Positions 19,046 through 20,009 of a DNA stretch of 20,009 nt are shown here, piece by piece. The notes below the pieces were generated by a model. It had not been told where the DNA came from and did no database searches. It saw only the letters and a list, made by a program, of their open reading frames with translations. A program made the translations under genes and the position numbers. Position 1 is the stretch's first letter; each line of letters begins with the position of its first letter. Location: the NCBI RefSeq assembly GCF_000003605.2, contig NW_003114957.1, forward strand, positions 342,950 to 362,958, given 5' to 3'. This DNA comes from Saccoglossus kowalevskii (taxonomy: Eukaryota > Hemichordata > Enteropneusta > Harrimaniidae).

Positions 19046-20009
19046 TTTCCCCAGGGCGCTGTGTCTTATAGAGTGCTCGATTGACCGACTAAGACGAGAG
19101 CTGAAACGTATTACGTTGTGTGTGTCTTATTTGACTGTAAAGTTAAAGTGACTTTCCCAATCCCATACCTCAAGGGGGCGAGATATAGAGACGAGACGAG
19201 ATTTCCACCTGACACGTGTGGAGAACCCAGAGAGAGAGATTTACCCCGTGATATTACCATAAATATGTACTGATGAGGTCGTGTTACATACCAGTATATA
19301 GACCCGGGTACTTGTCTGGTGCGTATAAGGTTAGTAAATGGGGTTGGCCAAGCAAGGGTATTCCTAAAAATGTTCCTTCCATTTCTAATGTAGTAAGTCT
19401 AATGTAATAATGTAGTAAATTAGAAAGTTACTCTTTTTAAAACAAGTATACACGGATTTTTCTCTAAAAAGCACTGTTTATGTATTGATGCAACTTTGAA
19501 AACCGTTTGCAAGATTTGTCTGTGAATGTATTAAATGATATTGTCAATAAGATGACGTCTGAATTATTAGCATTCCATGATTTGTCGGTTTTGGGGGAAT
19601 AGAATAGAATCAAACAGGTTTACGAAGAATATGTTAACACTAATTCATGCAGTGCTGTCTCGACAACCGTCTTGAATGTTGAGTGTGAGTCGAAAACAAA
19701 GTTGAAAACGGGGGGTAAAGGAGCTTAATGGCGCAATATGCCCAAAATAAAGTTGTAAACAGCAGCTACCAACCAAACTACGCCAAGTGACGTTCAGAAG
19801 CTCAATTTGGTTTGTAATGCTTTCTGACAAGAACCAAATGACGAGTGTACCACTCAGCACGCAGAACCGGATTGTGGCTACGACAACGTGGTCGTGGGAG
19901 AAACACGGGTCAGAGAATAAAATAAAGAGAAACGATGATCGGGTAAGTGAAGAAATCCTTCTCTTCGTGTGGTAACTGTTACTATCTTAGACGCAAATAG
20001 AATTTAGTT
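19046..20009. other. Right flank, unclassified
   Basis: The GC-richer sequence continues to about 19250, then the DNA becomes mixed in composition. A plus-strand frame at 19787-19975 has no known motif. A strong donor-like GGGTAAGTGA at 19941-19950 could mark an exon of a gene that continues past the window, but no acceptor or protein similarity supports this. Confidence 0.3.

Noticed and set aside
19941-19950. Donor-like GGGTAAGTGA as evidence for an exon at the right edge
   Set aside because: A single splice-like motif without an acceptor, domain or protein similarity is expected by chance in a window this long.
1-20009. CRISPR array, operon or prokaryotic features
   Set aside because: The spliced gene, polyadenylation signal and lack of dense ORFs show eukaryotic DNA, and no regularly spaced repeats of CRISPR type are present.

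Overview
The window is animal (metazoan) nuclear DNA. It is AT-rich, has no dense array of ORFs, and carries one intron-rich protein gene with canonical GT-AG introns, a TATA-like element, a secretory leader and an AATAAA signal. The short introns (about 120-880 bp), the simple gene on an AT-rich background, and the diverged repeats with long G runs fit a marine invertebrate such as a tunicate, hemichordate or mollusc. The sequence alone does not let me name the species.

Layout. 1-882: non-coding, nothing recognised. 883-3644 and 5682-8453: two diverged direct copies (A and B) of a unit of about 2.77 kb, separated by about 2.04 kb of unrelated sequence. That intervening sequence includes a short GC-richer stretch with a perfect 20-bp palindrome. 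8491-14971: one complete secreted sulfatase gene of the arylsulfatase B/I/J type, on the plus strand, 16 coding exons, 497 aa. 14986-20009: intergenic, with two GC-rich patches that look like repeats (about 16530-16700 and 18941-19045) and no gene I can defend.

Main observation. Every exon of the sulfatase joins in frame. The formylglycine motif (C73-T-P-S-R77), the metal ligands (D35, D36, D276, N277) and the K127-W-H129 motif are all present. However, two sulfate-contacting residues that are normally nearly invariant are both alanine: the His equivalent to ARSB H242 (A218) and the Lys equivalent to ARSB K318 (A294). The protein may therefore mature like a sulfatase but turn over poorly or not at all, suggesting a pseudo-sulfatase, a sulfate-binding protein or a structural protein. 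Copy B of the duplicated unit ends about 40 bp upstream of the TATA-like element, so it makes up nearly all of the proximal 5' flank. Copy A has no gene after it.
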